Shown here piece by piece: positions 8,604-16,213 of a stretch of DNA of 46,420 bases (positions within the stretch are counted from its first letter, which is position 1; each line of letters begins with the position of its first letter). A program made the translations under genes and the position numbers. The notes under the pieces were generated by a model. It did not search any database. It was not told where the DNA came from and saw nothing but the letters and a program-made list of their open reading frames with translations. The DNA is taken from assembly GCA_900318255.1 (NCBI GenBank), contig ONJX01000033.1:1-46420 (forward strand), written 5' to 3'. The DNA is from an uncultured Prevotellaceae bacterium. Its GTDB lineage: Bacteria; Bacteroidota; Bacteroidia; Bacteroidales; Muribaculaceae.

Positions 8604-8643
8604 GGCTAAAGAAATTACTAAAATAGTAATTTTTGACAATTTA

Positions 8644-9150
8644 CTATATAGTCAACTTTGCTAGAGCTCTCAAGTGCTCAAGTTCCTCATCAAGCTCGCC
8701 ATCACATAGCAAGTTATATAGTGGCTTGCAGTCTTTGCTCTTGCCTCGGGCAATAAACACCTCAAGTTTGCCCCCCTGTTGCACCGTGCCATTTATTACC
8801 TTAAAGTTAGAGAGCACCAGCAATATTGCATCGGCTGTGCCTCTCACATCACCATAGGCAAAATTATTGTTTGGGTCGGGTACATAAATACTACTTAAAT
8901 TCTTGCTCTTTATAGTTAAGCTCTTGTTAGCTTTTCTATGCACATCACCCCCAAAGCTATTAGGCACATCGACATAATATATTACTAAATCGCCCACGCT
9001 GGTTGCATCTTTTTTCTCGGTGGCTCGCTGGGGCTTGGTGCACCTTTTTTCTTCAAACTCGGGGTAGCTCATTGTTGAGGCTGTGCAGTCAAGCCTAGTT
9101 TTTGATTTGCTGGCTAGCCTCTCAAAGCAATAGTAATCGTTGAGTATCAT
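8644..9150 (-). CDS. Unknown element protein, 168 aa
   Basis: No function is recognised with confidence. The start ATG overlaps the stop of the HTH gene (ATGA, 4 bp), so translation is probably coupled, and rep follows 40 bp later. It has no signal peptide or membrane segment. Notable segments are MILNDYYCFERLASKSKTRL, DVHRKANKSLTIKSKNLSSI, FAYGDVRGTADAIL and an acidic C-terminus. The position beside a rolling-circle-type initiator suggests a replication accessory or single-strand DNA-binding role, but this is context only. Confidence 0.8.
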   Translation of the reverse strand: MILNDYYCFERLASKSKTRLDCTASTMSYPEFEEKRCTKPQRATEKKDATSVGDLVIYYVDVPNSFGGDVHRKANKSLTIKSKNLSSIYVPDPNNNFAYGDVRGTADAILLVLSNFKVINGTVQQGGKLEVFIARGKSKDCKPLYNLLCDGELDEELEHLRALAKLTI

Positions 9151-9440
9151 TGTGCACCCCCTTTCCTGTTGCAGTAGTTATTGGCTTGGTCTGCAATCTC
9201 GGTGGCGGTGGCTACTCGGTTTGACTGTAACCACGCCTCAACCTCATGGCGATTAAAGTAGCACATCTTTCCTAACGGCTTGTAATGTGGTATCTCACGC
9301 CTCATAGTGAGCTTGTAAAGATAGCTCTTGCTCACGCCCATATATAGGGCTGTTTCCTCGCTGGTTAACACCTCTTTAGTGGCAAAGAGTGTTCTTGCTG
9401 TTACCAAATCGGTAATTTCTTTTATTGCCTCGTTACTCAT
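9147..9440 (-). CDS. HTH_17 excisionase-like DNA-binding protein
   Basis: A 97-aa protein with a MerR/Xis-type winged helix: VLTSEETALYMGVSKSYLYK, then LTMRREIPHYKPLGKMCYFN, then RHEVEAWLQSN. This is the standard helix_turn_helix_17 pattern of excisionases and element regulators. It is the first gene of the HTH-168aa-rep-KGG operon. A 29-bp palindrome and a -7 box lie upstream. Likely roles are directing excision with the integrase and repressing its own operon. Confidence 0.88.
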   Translation of the reverse strand: MSNEAIKEITDLVTARTLFATKEVLTSEETALYMGVSKSYLYKLTMRREIPHYKPLGKMCYFNRHEVEAWLQSNRVATATEIADQANNYCNRKGGAQ

Positions 9441-9529
9441 ATTTTAGAGTGTTTTTGAGGTTAAACAAATGAGGCTAGGCAAAAGCACGTCTGCAATCAC
9501 CGTGCCTCGTTAATTTGCTATAGCAAGAG

Positions 9530-9590
9530 CAAAGGTAGAGGCAATATGACAATAAAAATAGTGAGTGAATATGTGGCACATACTCACTCA
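9530..9590 (-). promoter_or_regulatory. Promoter and 29-bp palindrome upstream of the HTH operon
   Basis: TACCTTTG on the minus strand (9530-9537) is a -7 box, 90 bp before the HTH gene. At 9562-9590, TGAGTGA-A-TATGTG and CACATA-C-TCACTCA form a near-perfect palindrome around a central G, with a single mismatch. It covers the -33 zone, which fits an operator. A replication origin or termination site for the Rep protein is an alternative. Confidence 0.55.
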
Positions 9591-9612
9591 TATTATTGGC
9601 AATGTGTTGCTA

Positions 9613-10308
9613 TTAAAGTTCTTTTAATAGCTCATCTATTTTGCCTCGCCATTTTTGGGGGCTCTTTACTTCTACAAAAGCTTTATTGCTGGCACTATCA
9701 AGCCGTGTTACACTAAACAAATGTTCTAACGCTTTAAATGGTGTCACTTTTGAGCCATCGGGGTTATATACTTGCACCAAAAAGTAACTTAAACTCGCTT
9801 TGCTACCATTATGATACAACCATTTGTAGCCTATGGCGGTCTTTCCCATCATGCCAGCCTCAACAGCTTTGGCAAAAGCTTTTTTTGCTCGCTGGGTGCT
9901 TGGCTCTTGGCTCGGCTGGAGCGTGATAGTATTTAACCATTTATCAATGCTTTTAAATGCTATTTCTTTAGCCTCTCCAGCAAGCTTTTTATCTATGAGT
10001 AATCTTGCCTCGGTGGCGATAATATTAGCTAATTTGAGCCTGTTTTGTGTGTTTTTAAATGCTTTGTTGTCTTTGCCCAAAAGTGTTAGTGCACTTGGTT
10101 CCAGCGTGCCTACCGATTTTGTAAGTAGCACATCAAGCCGTGAGCAAATGAGCTTGCCACGGTCTTGCTTTAATTGTGGTTTACTCATAATCTCGGCTAT
10201 CTCAATACAACATAATTTCAAACTGATAGGCGATATTATTGTTTGCTCACTAATTATTTGGGTGTCGCTGTTTGGGCACCACTCTTTAGCGTTATCTATA
10301 CAACTCAT
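9613..10308 (-). CDS. Unknown element protein, about 231 aa
   Basis: No family is recognised. The start is uncertain: ATG at 10308 (MSCIDNAKEW) overlaps the preceding 77-aa gene by 17 bp, one at 10353 overlaps it more, and one at 10188 (MSKPQLKQDRGKL) would leave 191 aa. The middle is rich in Lys/Ala helices (RLKLANIIATEARLLIDKKL). The C-terminal part has TAIGYKWLYHNGSKASLSYF and ALEHLFSVTRLD. No signal peptide. It follows int and the 77-aa gene in the same direction and may be cotranscribed with them. Confidence 0.65.
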   Translation of the reverse strand: MSCIDNAKEWCPNSDTQIISEQTIISPISLKLCCIEIAEIMSKPQLKQDRGKLICSRLDVLLTKSVGTLEPSALTLLGKDNKAFKNTQNRLKLANIIATEARLLIDKKLAGEAKEIAFKSIDKWLNTITLQPSQEPSTQRAKKAFAKAVEAGMMGKTAIGYKWLYHNGSKASLSYFLVQVYNPDGSKVTPFKALEHLFSVTRLDSASNKAFVEVKSPQKWRGKIDELLKEL

Positions 10309-10525
10309 ATTCTTGGCAAATATTAGTAGAAATATCTTGAATAATCTCTGCATAAGCTCTCATTTTTCCACCGCTATAGCGGTCAAAGAAAACAGGTGTA
10401 GAGCCTAATGACATTAGTTTGTAAGCTGTTTCTTCCAAACTAACAACCATATTTAAAAGCTGTTTTTTAGCTCTCTCTCTATCGGCCTCGGTTGGTTTTG
10501 GTGGTGTGTAAACTAGTGTTTCCAT
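10292..10525 (-). CDS. Unknown 77-aa element protein
   Basis: Begins 7 bp after the integrase stop, so the two are almost certainly one transcript. The product is hydrophilic with a mainly helical pattern (EADRERAKKQLLNMVVSLEE, AYAEIIQDISTNICQEY). No DNA-binding motif is evident. Unrecognised. Confidence 0.6.
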   Translation of the reverse strand: METLVYTPPKPTEADRERAKKQLLNMVVSLEETAYKLMSLGSTPVFFDRYSGGKMRAYAEIIQDISTNICQEYELYR

Positions 10526-10532
10526 AACTATT

Positions 10533-11726
10533 TCAATCTATGTTAAGTGTTGGTAAGCTGTTTATAGCCTCTTGCTTTAAGCTGTCAACGGCTCGGGTGT
10601 ATTTCTCGGTACACTGCAAACCACTATGGCCTAACAAGCTTGCCACGGTCTTAATATTGGCACCATTATTCAAGATATTAACTGCAAAGCTATGGCGTGC
10701 ACAATGCCAGCTAATATGCTTGTTTATGCCAGCACGCTTAACCCATCTTTTCACGGCTTTTAGGCACATTTCATAGCTTGGCAAAGGAAATACTAACTCG
10801 GCTCGGTTATTGGGTGTTGTGGGCTCTCCTATGAGCTTTAGCAAGCCATCATTAAGAGGTATCACAACACCGCTGTTAGCACTGTGCCCCTTTGTTTTGT
10901 TTTGCTCAAATTTGAGCATTTTATTAGCATAGTCAATGCTGGCAAAAGTGAGGTCTTTAACGTCACAATATCTCATACCTGTGTAGAGGCAAAAGATAAA
11001 AGCACGTCTAATATTGGGGTTTTCTCGCTGGTAGTGTGTCGCTATGAGTTGTTGCATTTCCTCTTGAGATAGTACATCTTTTTTCAATACACCCCTATCT
11101 ATCTTGATTGTGATTTTGTTGCACGGGTTTTTCAAAAATACACCATGTTCAAAAGCATAGGCAACAACCTTTTTAAATCGTGCATAAAGAGTATGTGCAC
11201 CCTCGCCCACGCTCCTACTTTGTAGGTACTCGGTAAATTCAATAACCATATCACGTGTGATTTGCTGGGGCGTGATACGTTGGCTATATTTCTTGTACTT
11301 GGGTGTATCTCTCAAAAAGTCTTGGAAACGCTTATAAGATAACTCTATATTTCTTTTGTCTTTCTTGGTATAGCCATCTATATAGCTTTGGTAATAGTCA
11401 AGAAAATTAATATTCTTGTCGGTCTTGAGCCTGTAGCCTAAATTGCCATCTTTAAACTCTTGCTCACGTTCAAACCTAATTTTTTGAGCTAATGCTAATG
11501 TGTCTTTGTTTTGCTGTCGCTCAATGGGGGTTCTTGGCGTTGCATATAAAGAGAGGTGCAAGAACTCACGCTTTCTTTGCACTTTACTTTTTACCTCTCC
11601 TGTAGCCTCATCGGTGACGTTGATACGCCCCAAATAGTAATCAAGATACAAAGCCAAATTGCCATCACTCATTACCTTTTGTCTTAACTTGGGGTTATCG
11701 CCCACCTTTACATCATTTTTTGCCAT
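10533..11726 (-). CDS. int: Tyrosine recombinase / phage-type integrase
   Basis: A 397-aa site-specific recombinase that inserts and excises the element at tRNA-Leu. It has an N-terminal arm-binding region (~1-110), a SAM-like core-binding domain (~115-200, FLDYYQSYIDGYTKKDKRNI), then the catalytic domain. The first catalytic Arg is in FCLYTGMRYCDVKDL, the His-x-x-Arg in SWHCARHSFA, the second His in LLGHSGLQ, and the nucleophilic Tyr in CTEKYTRAVDSL. All key residues are present, so it looks functional. Architecture and length match Bacteroides-type integrases. The -7 box at 11756-11763 and an arm-site candidate lie just upstream, suggesting autoregulation. Confidence 0.95.
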   Translation of the reverse strand: MAKNDVKVGDNPKLRQKVMSDGNLALYLDYYLGRINVTDEATGEVKSKVQRKREFLHLSLYATPRTPIERQQNKDTLALAQKIRFEREQEFKDGNLGYRLKTDKNINFLDYYQSYIDGYTKKDKRNIELSYKRFQDFLRDTPKYKKYSQRITPQQITRDMVIEFTEYLQSRSVGEGAHTLYARFKKVVAYAFEHGVFLKNPCNKITIKIDRGVLKKDVLSQEEMQQLIATHYQRENPNIRRAFIFCLYTGMRYCDVKDLTFASIDYANKMLKFEQNKTKGHSANSGVVIPLNDGLLKLIGEPTTPNNRAELVFPLPSYEMCLKAVKRWVKRAGINKHISWHCARHSFAVNILNNGANIKTVASLLGHSGLQCTEKYTRAVDSLKQEAINSLPTLNID

Positions 11727-11755
11727 ATTGTATTGTTTTTTGTTTCTCTTGGTTG

Positions 11756-11802
11756 CAAAGATAATACAATATTTTCAATTAGGTGTAACATAGGTGTAAC
11801 AA
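11756..11802 (-). promoter_or_regulatory. int promoter and right arm-type repeat
   Basis: TATCTTTG on the minus strand (11756-11763) is a -7 box, 30 bp before the int ATG. The 21-bp arm-site repeat (two GGTGTAACA copies, at 11782 and 11793) begins 19 nt upstream of it, where the -33 box would be. Integrase bound there could repress its own gene. Confidence 0.55.
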
Positions 11803-11915
11803 AATGGTAAAAAATACTCTTTTTATTGAAAACAAGAGAAAAGATGAGGTGTTTAATAGATTGATTTTCTTTGCACTTATTTTCTCTTTGGTTCACTTAT
11901 TTATTGGGTACAATA

Positions 11916-11929
11916 CCTTTCTTGGGCAC
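11916..11929 (+). repeat. attR core repeat
   Basis: Exact second copy of CCTTTCTTGGGCAC, marking the far end of the element. Confidence 0.9.
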
Positions 11930-11932
11930 TAT

Positions 11933-11976
11933 AAAGTCCGATAATCAACTGATAATCAGTGGTTGTCGGACTTTTG
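11933..11976 (+). terminator. Original tRNA-Leu terminator, displaced by the element
   Basis: AAAGTCCGA (11933-11941) pairs with TCGGACTTT (11966-11974), and a T-rich run follows. It lies 3 bp past attR. Before integration it would have followed the tRNA directly. Confidence 0.6.
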
Positions 11977-12022
11977 TTTTATGGCTTTTCTTGACGTGAT
12001 TTTGACGGCATAGCTACTAGAC

Positions 12023-12204
12023 TTAAGGTGGGTTCTATAAATTAATTGAGATGAATTTTGGATTTATGTCGAGCAGGTTTTTATTCAAAGTCGAAGAATA
12101 GTAGCGGGCTACATTCCAAGACTTTAGATAAAAAGATGCCGGCATAAAACAAAATACAACCAAAACATTTTTTACTTTTTCTTAATTTATAGAACCCACC
12201 TTAA
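12023..12204. mobile_element. 182-bp MITE-like element with perfect 23-bp terminal inverted repeats
   Basis: Positions 12023-12045 and 12182-12204 are exact reverse complements. Each end is TTAA, then GGTGGGTTCTATAAATT, then AA. The inside has no gene. TTAA at both outer edges could be the target duplication, as in elements with TTAA specificity. No transposase is present, so it would have to be moved in trans. The remainder of the 11727-12219 gap holds the int promoter, attR and a terminator. Confidence 0.8.
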
Positions 12205-12219
12205 ATAAATCATTGGGAT

Positions 12220-13392
12220 TTAACAGTCTGTTGTGTCTAATGCTAAATCTAAATCCTTGTAATTGATATGGCCAGTGAAAGAGTCATTTAAGCTGGTTGC
12301 TCCAGTGTTGATTACTTGAGTAATTTTAGTCTCTTTTTCAAATAGTGACTTGAAGTAATTGAGATTTTTATAGAAATCAGGATGTGAAACAGGTGACAAT
12401 TTAATCTCATAGGCTTTCAAGTCTTGCAAGCCATCATCGATGATAACATCGACTTCGTGTTGACCTTTATCTCGATAGAAGAACAAATTATTATCCATCC
12501 CATGATTGAACTGATGTTTTACCAATTCACCGATAACCATGTTTTCAAAGATTTGGCCACGGAGCGGATGTGTTTCTAATTGCTGAACATTTTTTATTCC
12601 CAATAGATAGCAGACTAAGCCTACGTCATAGAAATAGAATTTTGGAGTTTTAACAAGGCGTTTTCCTATGTTACGATAAAACGGATTTAGACGGAAAGCT
12701 ACATAAGTGGCTTCAAGCAAATTAGTCCATTCTTGAATAGTGGGTAACGCAACGCCCAATTCATTTGCAATACTTTGAGCATTAAATTCACAGCCAATGC
12801 GGGAAGCGGAAATGACGAGAAACTTTCGGAATTCATTCAACCGCCTTATGTTCATCACTTGAAATACATCTCGCTGTATGTAAGTGTTATAATACTGGCG
12901 ATATACATCGGTTGCTGGTTTGTTTTGTGCCCACACAACAGGATAAAAACCTTTAAACATCATCTCAAATTCATCGGCCATTCTGTCTTCCTCGGACAGT
13001 TCTCCTATAGAGAAAGGTAATAATGTGACGACTGCTGTACGGCCTGCGAGCGATTGAGAAACCTTTTGTGATAGAAGTAAATTATTGCTGCCAGTTAGTA
13101 CAATGCTTGACTGTGGATTTTCATCAACTACCACCTGGACAGCACTTAAAATATCTGGCATACGTTGCACTTCATCAATGATAAGTCCTGAGCTGTATCT
13201 TTCAATAAAAGACTTTTTGTTTAGCTCAAGCTCACTTACTGTAATTTCATCTTCAAGGTTGACATAATGATAGCTTTGGAACACCATTTTACATAAAGTG
13301 GTCTTTCCCGATTGCCGTGGTCCAGTTACGGTAACAACATTGAAAATGCTTTTCAGTCTTAAAAGTTCGCTTTCTAATATTCTTGAATACAT
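12220..13392 (-). CDS. AAA+ ATPase with DUF4143 C-terminal domain
   Basis: A 390-aa member of the AAA_14/DUF4143 family, common in Bacteroidales and of unknown cellular role. Seen: Walker A TGPRQSGKTTL (~res 23-33), Walker B GLIIDEVQRMPDIL, sensor-like VLTGSNNLLLSQ, and AGRTAVVTLLPFS. The C-terminal domain ends in a nuclease-like pattern, GQHEVDVIIDDG then KAYEIKLSP, resembling PD-(D/E)xK. Monocistronic, with its own promoter. It sits between a MITE-like element and REP-like repeats, so the neighbourhood is mobile. The family is sometimes suspected of defence or toxin roles, but nothing here proves that. Confidence 0.92.
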   Translation of the reverse strand: MYSRILESELLRLKSIFNVVTVTGPRQSGKTTLCKMVFQSYHYVNLEDEITVSELELNKKSFIERYSSGLIIDEVQRMPDILSAVQVVVDENPQSSIVLTGSNNLLLSQKVSQSLAGRTAVVTLLPFSIGELSEEDRMADEFEMMFKGFYPVVWAQNKPATDVYRQYYNTYIQRDVFQVMNIRRLNEFRKFLVISASRIGCEFNAQSIANELGVALPTIQEWTNLLEATYVAFRLNPFYRNIGKRLVKTPKFYFYDVGLVCYLLGIKNVQQLETHPLRGQIFENMVIGELVKHQFNHGMDNNLFFYRDKGQHEVDVIIDDGLQDLKAYEIKLSPVSHPDFYKNLNYFKSLFEKETKITQVINTGATSLNDSFTGHINYKDLDLALDTTDC

Positions 13393-13412
13393 AGTGTTAA
13401 ATTATTGTCGGA

Positions 13413-13472
13413 CAAATCTAATGTTGTACTTTAGATTTGGCAAAGATATGGATTATTTTTAACCTAAACAAT
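13413..13472 (-). promoter_or_regulatory. Promoter and leader inverted repeat of the AAA+ ATPase
   Basis: On the minus strand, ATTG (13469-13472), 20 nt, then TATCTTTG (13441-13448). CAAATCTAA (13413-13421) and TTAGATTTG (13431-13439) form a perfect 9-bp inverted repeat between box and gene, an operator or leader-hairpin candidate. Confidence 0.6.
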
Positions 13473-13611
13473 ATTAATGATGAAATTTTTTGTTGCCGCG
13501 TTGGAAATGTATACTTTGTGGGGTGTGCTGATGGTGTGACAAATCATTATTGTCCGATAAAGCAGTGGGGTCGCCGCTGGCGACATGTTAGTAGTTGTCA
13601 TGTGCCCCCCC

Positions 13612-13803
13612 TTGACACTTATTCCGCTAGCTATCGCTCGCTTCACAAGTGTCAAAGGAAGTTACTCGGATGTCAGCCTTCGGCCGATTTTTGAAACAAC
13701 GGGGTCTGACCCCATTGTTTCATTTTGACACTTATTCCACTCGCTATCGCTCGCTTCACAAGTGTCAAAGGGAGTTGCTCAGATGTCAGCCTTCGGCCGA
13801 TTT
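13612..13803. repeat. Two 79-bp direct repeats flanking a REP-like palindrome
   Basis: 13612-13690 and 13725-13803 are near-identical. Each begins with TTGACACTT, pairs with AAGTGTCAA ~34 bp later, and ends CTTCGGCCGATTT. Between them, 13692-13722 is TGAAACAACGGGGT-CTG-ACCCCATTGTTTCA, a stem closely matching those at 19.9-20.1 kb. The remaining gap (13804-14019, 13473-13611) is AT-rich and without a supported gene; 13964-13991 has repeated AATTCGTTTAATTCG-like sequence. Confidence 0.85.
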
Positions 13804-14019
13804 GTGCGAGTCCACTTAAAACAAATAAAGAACGGCGAATTATGCGAATTAAACTATTTTTTTGCTACTGAAAATATTTTCTGTTTTGCTTGTTTTTGGG
13901 ACAATAGACTCAAAATATGGGCTTTTTATAGTGGACTCAGTTAATATCAATAAATTGGAATTCGTTGTAATTCGTTTAATTCGTGTGCTTTTTTTGTGTG
14001 GACCCATTAGTTGAGCTTG

Positions 14020-14059
14020 AAAAAGGAGTGCGGGCATCACTGGTGTGGTGCTCGCACTC
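14020..14059 (-). terminator. Terminator of the arcB-arcC unit
   Basis: 14026-14040 pairs with 14045-14059 over 15 bp, including two G-T pairs, around a TGGT loop. On the minus strand it is followed by T5 (plus-strand A run 14020-14024). It lies 23 bp past the arcC stop: a standard intrinsic terminator. Confidence 0.8.
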
Positions 14060-14082
14060 ATTAAGTGGTGATATAGAGTGTG

Positions 14083-15024
14083 TTACTCTTTCACAAGGAT
14101 GGTGCCGGTGTTGCCCTTGAGCGCCTCGCGGGCTTTGTCGAGCGAGGTGATGAGGGCAGTGCCGCCGGTGGTGTTCTCCACGAAGCTGATGCACGACTCC
14201 ACCTTGGGCAGCATGCTGCCTGGGGCGAAGTGTCCCTCGGCGATGTACTGGCGTGCCTCGGCGATGGTCATGCGGTCGAGGTCTTGCTGGTTAGGCTTGT
14301 TGAAGTTGATCGACACTTTCTCAACGGCAGTGAGGATGACGAGCATGTCGGCATTGATGTCGAGCGCGAGCTTGGCGCTGGCGCGGTCTTTGTCGATAAC
14401 AGCTGCCACGCCCTCGTAGTCGCCAGGGCCGTTCTCCACCACAGGGATGCCACCACCGCCCACGGTGATTACCACGCTGTGCAGGCCCACTAGTTGCTCA
14501 ACCACGGGGAGTTCCACAATCTTCACTGGTATGGGCGAGGGCACCACGCGACGATAGCCGCGCCCGGCATCTTCCACAAAGGTGTAGCCAGTCTCGGCCA
14601 CGATGCGGTCGGCGTCTTCCTTGCTGTAGAACATGCCCACGGGCTTGGTGGGGTTCTGGAAAGCGCTGTCGCTGCGGTCAACAACCACCTGGGTCACCAC
14701 GGCAGCACAGGGCTTGTTGATGCCACGGCGTGCGAGCTCGCGCTCTACGGCCTGCTGCAGGTGATAGCCTATGTAGCCTTGGGTCATGGCACCGCACTCG
14801 GGGAAGGGCATCGCCGGAGTGCCACCGCCGTTATTGGCGCTGTACTCAAATGCGAGGTTCACCATTCCCACTTGTGGGCCGTTGCCGTGCCCTATCACTA
14901 CGTCATAACCTTCCTCAACGAGGTCAACGATGGTGGAGGCAGTGCCCTTAACCAGTTCGAGCTGCTCTTGAGGGGTCTTGCCCAGAGCGTTGCCACCCAG
15001 GGCTATTACTAGTCGTTTGCTCAT
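14083..15024 (-). CDS. arcC: Carbamate kinase
   Basis: Converts carbamoyl phosphate plus ADP to ATP, NH3 and CO2, the energy-yielding last step of the arginine deiminase pathway in the cytoplasm. The start at 15024 (MSKRLVIALGGNALGKTP) gives 313 aa, the family length; the 22 codons upstream are repeat sequence. Seen: ALGGNALG, VIGHGNGPQVGMVNLAF, AMTQGYIGYHLQQAVER, VITVGGGGIPVV and AVIDKDRASAKLA. It lies downstream of arcB on the same strand, across a 134-bp gap of octamer repeats, and ends at a strong terminator. Confidence 0.95.
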   Translation of the reverse strand: MSKRLVIALGGNALGKTPQEQLELVKGTASTIVDLVEEGYDVVIGHGNGPQVGMVNLAFEYSANNGGGTPAMPFPECGAMTQGYIGYHLQQAVERELARRGINKPCAAVVTQVVVDRSDSAFQNPTKPVGMFYSKEDADRIVAETGYTFVEDAGRGYRRVVPSPIPVKIVELPVVEQLVGLHSVVITVGGGGIPVVENGPGDYEGVAAVIDKDRASAKLALDINADMLVILTAVEKVSINFNKPNQQDLDRMTIAEARQYIAEGHFAPGSMLPKVESCISFVENTTGGTALITSLDKAREALKGNTGTILVKE

Positions 15025-15027
15025 AAT

Positions 15028-15150
15028 TTTATTCTTAAGAAAACAAGAAAACAAGAGTACAAGAAACGAGAAAACAAGATGACAAGACACTTGAAAACGA
15101 GAAGGGTGTTTAATCTTGTCATCTTGTCATCTTGTTTTCTTGTCATCTCC
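15028..15150. repeat. Octamer-like tandem repeats (AAAACAAG / TCTTGTCA) between arcB and arcC
   Basis: 15033-15105 holds degenerate tandem units such as AAAACAAG and ATGACAAG. 15112-15149 holds the complementary family ATCTTGTC. The two halves can pair, for example AAAACAAGATGACAAGA with TCTTGTCATCTTGTTTT, forming a long hairpin between two co-directional genes. Confidence 0.75.
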
Positions 15151-15158
15151 TAAAATAA

Positions 15159-16151
15159 TTATTTCAGTGTTGCGTACATCACGGCCTTGATGGTGTGCAT
15201 GCGGTTCTCGGCCTCGTCAAACACCTTGGATTGTGGACTGCGGAATACCTTGTCGGTAACCTCCATCTCCTTCAAGCCAAATTTCTCGTAGATGTCACGA
15301 CCTACCGAAGTCTCAAGGTCGTGGAACGAAGGCAGGCAGTGCAGGAAGATAGCCTTGGGATTAGCGTTGGCCATCACCTCATCGTTAACCTGATAGGGGC
15401 TCAGCAGCTTGATGCGCTTCTCCCACAGCTCGGCGGGCTCACCCATCGATACCCAGATGTCGGTGTAAATAACATCGGCATTCTTGGTGCCTTCCTTAAC
15501 GTCGTCGGTGAGGGTGATAGTGCAACCATGCTCCTTGGCAATCTCGCGGCAAGTGGCAACGAGTTTCTCGTCGGGCATGTTGTCCTTAGGACCGCAAGCC
15601 ACGAAGTTGATACCGAGCTTAGCCGAAACAACCATCAGCGAGTTAGCAACGTTGTTGCGTGCATCGCCCATGAACACCATCTTCAAACCCTTGTAGTGAC
15701 CAAAGTTCTCCTCGATGGTGAGAACGTCAGCAAGCATTTGGGTGGGATGGAACTCAGTGGTAAGACCGTTCCACACGGGAACACCGGCATAGCGACCCAG
15801 GTTCTCAACGATTTCCTGGTCAAAGCCACGATACTCAATACCGTCGAACATGCGACCGAGCACCTTAGCGGTATCCTCGAGCGACTCCTTGTTGCCCATC
15901 TGCGACGAAGCAGGGTCGAGATAAGTGACGCCCATACCCAGGTCGTTACCAGCTACCTCAAACGAGCAGCGAGTGCGAGTAGAAGTTTTCTCAAACAAGA
16001 GCACGATGTTCTTGCCAGTGAGGTACTTGTGAGGGGTGTTGGTGCGCTTCAGGCGCTTGAAATCTTTAGAGAGTTCGAGTAAGTACTGAATTTCCTCGGT
16101 AGTGAAGTCTAACAACTTCAAGAAATTTCTTCCTGATAAGCTTCTTGGCAT
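15159..16151 (-). CDS. arcB: Ornithine carbamoyltransferase, probably catabolic
   Basis: Interconverts ornithine plus carbamoyl phosphate and citrulline. Seen: the carbamoyl-phosphate site [68 protein letters not shown] and the HCLP motif in [10 protein letters not shown]. 330 aa is normal. The direction cannot be read from sequence, and argF is the alternative name, but cotranscription with carbamate kinase and proximity to arginine deiminase favour a catabolic role. It carries a -7 box 54 bp upstream. Confidence 0.92.
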   Translation of the reverse strand: MPRSLSGRNFLKLLDFTTEEIQYLLELSKDFKRLKRTNTPHKYLTGKNIVLLFEKTSTRTRCSFEVAGNDLGMGVTYLDPASSQMGNKESLEDTAKVLGRMFDGIEYRGFDQEIVENLGRYAGVPVWNGLTTEFHPTQMLADVLTIEENFGHYKGLKMVFMGDARNNVANSLMVVSAKLGINFVACGPKDNMPDEKLVATCREIAKEHGCTITLTDDVKEGTKNADVIYTDIWVSMGEPAELWEKRIKLLSPYQVNDEVMANANPKAIFLHCLPSFHDLETSVGRDIYEKFGLKEMEVTDKVFRSPQSKVFDEAENRMHTIKAVMYATLK

Positions 16152-16205
16152 AGCAGTAAATAGTTTTTATAGTTAATATTAATGTGTATTTTTTGAAATT
16201 TGCCG

Positions 16206-16213
16206 CAAAGGTA
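16206..16213 (-). promoter_or_regulatory. arcB promoter -7 box
   Basis: TACCTTTG on the minus strand, 54 bp before the arcB ATG. No -33 box at standard spacing is evident. The divergent gap 16152-16755 is AT-rich and otherwise holds only an 8-bp inverted repeat (GCGATTAT 16478-16485 / ATAATCGC 16513-16520) and the pruA promoter; no gene is supported. Confidence 0.5.

Larger units (their letters stand above)
7154..11929 (-). mobile_element. Compact 4.8-kb integrated element at tRNA-Leu
   Basis: A 14-bp direct repeat, CCTTTCTTGGGCAC, bounds the element: 7154-7167 (the tRNA 3' end) and 11916-11929. Seven genes all lie on the minus strand: integrase, two small unknowns, excisionase-like HTH protein, unknown, replication initiator and KGG-type protein. 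An identical 21-bp repeat sits near each end (7216-7236, 11782-11802). The interior is visibly more AT-rich than the flanking chromosome. There are no relaxase, capsid, Zot-like or large-terminase genes, so it is either an integrative replicon or a phage satellite that depends on a helper. Confidence 0.9.

Noticed and set aside
11708..11896. 62-aa frame upstream of int
   Set aside because: It covers the int promoter and arm-type site and shows no coding pattern.
7154..11929. Integrated filamentous phage (inovirus)
   Set aside because: A gene II/X-like Rep is present, but there is no Zot-like ATPase and no small coat protein genes, so a complete inovirus is not supported.
15195..16082. 295-aa frame antisense to ornithine carbamoyltransferase; similar frames over rocD (22228-23241) and pfkA (25783-26589)
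   Set aside because: The opposite strands encode recognisable enzymes with catalytic motifs.
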